Positions 61,714-64,000 of a stretch of 64,000 nt of DNA are shown here, piece after piece. Every line of letters begins with the position of its first letter. Position 1 is the first letter of the stretch. The position numbers and the translations under genes are program-made. The stretch is from Gimesia alba (GTDB lineage Bacteria; Planctomycetota; Planctomycetia; Planctomycetales; Planctomycetaceae): assembly GCF_007744675.1 (NCBI RefSeq), contig NZ_CP036269.1, positions 744,001 to 808,000 on the forward strand, written 5' to 3'. The notes under the pieces were generated by a model, which saw only the letters and a program-made list of their open reading frames with translations, did no database searches and was not told the origin of the DNA.

Positions 61714-61929
61714 TCTTTTAGGCTACCACGAAAAACACGAAAGCACACGAAAAAGTTTTGCCGCAGGCAACAGGATGTGGCAGGGAAAGTGACCGGTTTT
61801 GAAAGCATTGATCGCCGTGTTTCTCGCGTAGGGGCGCAAGAAGAATATCCCAGGTGTTCTCTGTCTATTTCCTGCTCGCTTCGCTCGGAACGAATTTCAT
61901 TCGGTCCCACCCAGTCTTTAATCAGAGAA
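61714..61929. repeat. Intergenic repeat pieces between convergent genes
   Basis: GGCTACCACGAAAAACACGA (61721-61740) and TTGCCGCAGGCAACAGGA (61758-61775) correspond to pieces at 37227-37292, here with an extra short internal repeat of ACACGAAA. TTTCCTGCTCGCTTCGCTCG near 61867 resembles a stretch at 34646. No gene is seen. Confidence 0.6.
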
Positions 61930-63033
61930 TTACTCTACCGAGCTGTTGACGAGGTAGCGTTTCAGCATGGCTTCGTCGATCTCGACGCCTAAACCGGGTT
62001 TGGTGGGTACGGCGATGGTGCCCTCTTTAATTTCAAACCGGTCGGTGATGATGTCGTTTTCGAGGCTATAGTAGGTGCAGTCGTTGGCGAGTGGGAAATT
62101 CGGTGATGAGGCGGCCATGTGCAGCATGGTGGCGGTGCGGAGGCCGAGGTCGTGGGCGCAGTGGAAGATACAGGGGACGCCCGCTGAGGCGGCGACTTCG
62201 CCCACCAGTTTGACGGCCCAGATGCCGCCGCACTGGTAAGTGTCGGGGAGCAGGTACTGCGCTGCATCGAGTTCCAGAATCTTGCGGACATTGGCCATCG
62301 TGGTGACGGATTCATTGAGCGCGAGCGGAGTGCTTGTCTGCTTGCGGATGTCGGCCGATTCCTGCAGCAGGTCTTTGTGCATCGGCTGTTCGAAGTATTG
62401 CAGCTCGTAGGGTTCCAGATCTTTGGCCAGTTGCAGGGCGACTTCGGGAGTGTAGCCCATGTTAGGATCGATGCGGAGATTCAAACGGTCGCCGACGGAT
62501 TCGCGAATGGCGCGAACCATTGCCAGGTCTTCTTCGGGATCACGCCCGGCTTTGGTTTTAAGGGTCGAGAAGCCGAGGTCGACATAATGTCTGGCGATGG
62601 CGGCGGCTTCTTCCGGGCCGCGGATGCCCATGCAGCAGGTAACTTCGACGCGGTCGCGATACAGGCCGCCCAGCAGACGATGCAGGGGGAGTTCGGCCTG
62701 CTTGCCGAGGATATCCCAGCAGGCCATTTCGACCACTGACTGCAGGTACGGTTCTTCCATGCCCCAGTCGGCATACAGGGCAGCGATGTCGGTCGGGTCT
62801 TTGCCGAGCAGAATCGGGCGGAAGTAGTCGGCTTCGTCGCCGGTGAAGCTGACAGCGTTCTGAAAGGAGAGCCGTTGTGGTGTTTCTCCCCAGCCGATGA
62901 TGCCGGCGTCGGTTTCAAGGCGGATCAACAGGGCGCCGGTGGATGTAGAGAAAATATAGCGGGATTGATACGGGGAGACCGGGACTTGCAAAGGAACATC
63001 AACGAGAAACGTTTCGACGCCTGTGATTTTCAT
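61930..63033 (-). CDS. Enolase-superfamily sugar-acid dehydratase/racemase
   Basis: A 367-residue protein of the mandelate racemase/muconate lactonising type. The start at 63033 (MKITGVETFLVDVPL) has GGAG six bases upstream; earlier in-frame Met codons give no family sequence. The catalytic barrel has Lys in STLKTKAGRD, metal ligands in LRIDPNMGY (Asp), LQYFEQPM (Glu) and LALNESVTT (Glu), and a His in IFHCAHDLG. The reaction is likely proton abstraction from a carboxylate-bearing sugar, such as acid-sugar dehydration. A 2-keto-3-deoxy sugar-acid aldolase-like gene and a cupin gene diverge from it across 190 bases, which fits one catabolic module. Confidence 0.85.
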   Translation of the reverse strand: MKITGVETFLVDVPLQVPVSPYQSRYIFSTSTGALLIRLETDAGIIGWGETPQRLSFQNAVSFTGDEADYFRPILLGKDPTDIAALYADWGMEEPYLQSVVEMACWDILGKQAELPLHRLLGGLYRDRVEVTCCMGIRGPEEAAAIARHYVDLGFSTLKTKAGRDPEEDLAMVRAIRESVGDRLNLRIDPNMGYTPEVALQLAKDLEPYELQYFEQPMHKDLLQESADIRKQTSTPLALNESVTTMANVRKILELDAAQYLLPDTYQCGGIWAVKLVGEVAASAGVPCIFHCAHDLGLRTATMLHMAASSPNFPLANDCTYYSLENDIITDRFEIKEGTIAVPTKPGLGVEIDEAMLKRYLVNSSVE

Positions 63034-63223
63034 AGGAGGCTCCATCGGCAGGGAGGAATCAGTTGTCGGCGAGAAATTCATGCTACCAGTTCCCTGAAGT
63101 AGCGGCAAGCAGGTTTGCAGTTGTTAATGGATGGGGAACGGTTGTTGTGTGGTGCTTGTGCGCTTACAGTACACGCTGATCTGCTTACTCCCTAAATCAC
63201 CTGACAATTGCGAGGCAGCGACG

Positions 63224-63577
63224 ATGGTTCCTGAAATCAAGAATCTACTGACTCCCTTTTCGACACTGCCCGATGCGGAAGTGTTTGATGAGCTATTTCG
63301 GGGCCAGACTTTCCGGGTGGAGCGGATTGTTTCGACGGGGCAGGCGACGCGGGAGGGGCAGTGGTATGATCAACAGCATGCAGAATGGGTGGTTTTGCTC
63401 TCGGGCGCGGCGGTCCTGCGATTTGAGGGGGAAACCGAGGGGCGAACGCTGGTTCCCGGCGATGCGGTGAACATTCCCGCTCATTGTCGGCACCGGGTTG
63501 AGGCGACCGCCGCCGATCGGGAAAGCGTTTGGCTTGCAATCCACTATGAGCCTGTCGAGAATGGAGAAACCGCATAG
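63224..63577 (+). CDS. Single-domain cupin protein
   Basis: A 117-residue protein. The start at ATG 63224 has GAGGCAGCGACG upstream; the frame is open 31 codons before that without support. It is one cupin barrel: QWYDQQHAEWVVLLSGAAVL (first motif, with His and Glu ligands) and LVPGDAVNIPAHCRHRVEAT (second motif, with His). It may bind a metal and act as a small dioxygenase, isomerase or sensor. It lies 55 bases before the aldolase gene on the same strand and probably shares its transcript. Confidence 0.82.
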   Translation: MVPEIKNLLTPFSTLPDAEVFDELFRGQTFRVERIVSTGQATREGQWYDQQHAEWVVLLSGAAVLRFEGETEGRTLVPGDAVNIPAHCRHRVEATAADRESVWLAIHYEPVENGETA

Positions 63578-63631
63578 CGGTACAGACAGACTATTTATTT
63601 CAAATCGATTACAGGAAAGAATTTCAGACTG

Positions 63632-64000
63632 ATGAAAAAGAACCCGGTCAAGGCGGCGTTAAGTGAAGGAAAACCTCAAGTAGGAACATGGCTCTCGTCG
63701 GGGGATGTGATGATGACCCGTCTGATGGCCCGCGTGGGATTTCCGTGGCTGACAGTAGATATGGAGCATTCGCCGATCGACTGGTCACAGGCAGGGCTGC
63801 TGTTCGGTGCGATTGCCGACGCGGGCTGCGTTCCTCTGTGCCGGGTTCCCCTGGGAAAATATGAATTGATCAAGCGGGCGCTGGACGCCGGCGCACACGG
63901 CATTGTTGCACCCATGATCAACACGGTCGAACAGGCCAAAGAAGTCATCGACGCGGTCAAGTATCCGCCGCTCGGGAACCGCTCTGTGGGTGGTGTGTTG
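63632..64000 (+). CDS. HpcH/HpaI-type 2-keto-3-deoxy acid aldolase, N-terminal part
   Basis: The gene runs off the window after 123 codons. It starts [20 protein letters not shown] and continues [40 protein letters not shown] and [20 protein letters not shown], the TIM-barrel HpcH/HpaI family pattern with the substrate-binding Arg and the later metal region not yet reached. These class II aldolases cut 2-keto-3-deoxy sugar acids into pyruvate and an aldehyde. With the enolase-superfamily gene at 61930 it suggests use of a sugar acid such as rhamnonate or a similar compound; which one is inference. Confidence 0.85.
   Translation, partial: MKKNPVKAALSEGKPQVGTWLSSGDVMMTRLMARVGFPWLTVDMEHSPIDWSQAGLLFGAIADAGCVPLCRVPLGKYELIKRALDAGAHGIVAPMINTVEQAKEVIDAVKYPPLGNRSVGGVL

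Noticed and set aside
1-64000. tRNA, rRNA, CRISPR arrays, integrase or phage genes
   Set aside because: None was recognised by eye on either strand; short direct repeats with regular spacing were not found.

Overview
The window reads as chromosomal DNA of a marine-type planctomycete (Planctomycetales, Gimesia-like). This is an inference from gene content: four DUF1559 prepilin-like genes with the [16 protein letters not shown] leader plus one DUF1559-like gene with a Sec signal, a PVC-type heme-binding CxxCH protein with ThuA and HEAT parts, an isochorismatase-ThuA fusion, a ResB-CcsA fusion, and small Gly-Cys-Gly-Gly lipoproteins with carboxypeptidase-regulatory-like folds. Base composition is close to balanced and Shine-Dalgarno sites are present at only part of the genes. 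No rRNA, tRNA or CRISPR array was seen.

Layout. 1-4078 (+): rod-shape/elongasome operon mreB(3' end)-mreC-mreD-PBP2. 4090-5766 (-): alkaline phosphatase. 5967-13312: a two-armed locus built round the uncharacterised Salmonella-type STM4011-STM4015 genes. The leftward arm carries a TGHxHR protein, an LRR-DUF6745 protein, a HAD hydrolase, STM4013, STM4012 and STM4011, the last four joined by ATGA overlaps. The rightward arm carries STM4015 and STM4014. 13381-17101 (-): two DUF1559/lipoprotein pairs. 17427-18921 (+): glnA behind a sigma-54-like element. 19237-21307 (+): BLUF protein and a secreted nitrilase-fold protein. 21499-29285 (-): an inverse-autotransporter-like beta-helix protein, then a lipoprotein and the ResB-CcsA haem/cytochrome c assembly protein. 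30351-34403 (+): a thioredoxin-protease fusion and an isochorismatase-ThuA protein. 34684-38997: secreted GH5-like, sialidase-like and neutral-ceramidase-like proteins. 39140-41843 (+): an ATP-grasp-like protein and a flippase-like membrane protein. 42216-46580 (+): five tandem secreted paralogues with a short secretin/TonB N-terminal-like domain. 46634-50497 (-): the PVC cytochrome. 50712-54953 (+): mixed membrane and secreted proteins and a TIGR01777 epimerase. 55547-57988 (+): a carboxymuconolactone-decarboxylase-like gene and its ECF41 sigma factor, separated by an IS5-family element. 58253-61648 (+): a second DUF1559/lipoprotein block. 61930-64000: an enolase-superfamily sugar-acid dehydratase, a cupin and an HpcH/HpaI aldolase.

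The most interesting regions are the STM4011-4015-like locus (two radical SAM enzymes, a phosphatase-superfamily hydrolase, a HAD enzyme, an ATP-grasp protein and two leucine-rich-repeat proteins, function unknown), the IS-split ECF41 operon with a near-consensus ECF41 promoter, the five-gene tandem array, and dispersed intergenic repeats that sit in gaps between convergent genes. All assignments come from reading the sequence; no database search was run.
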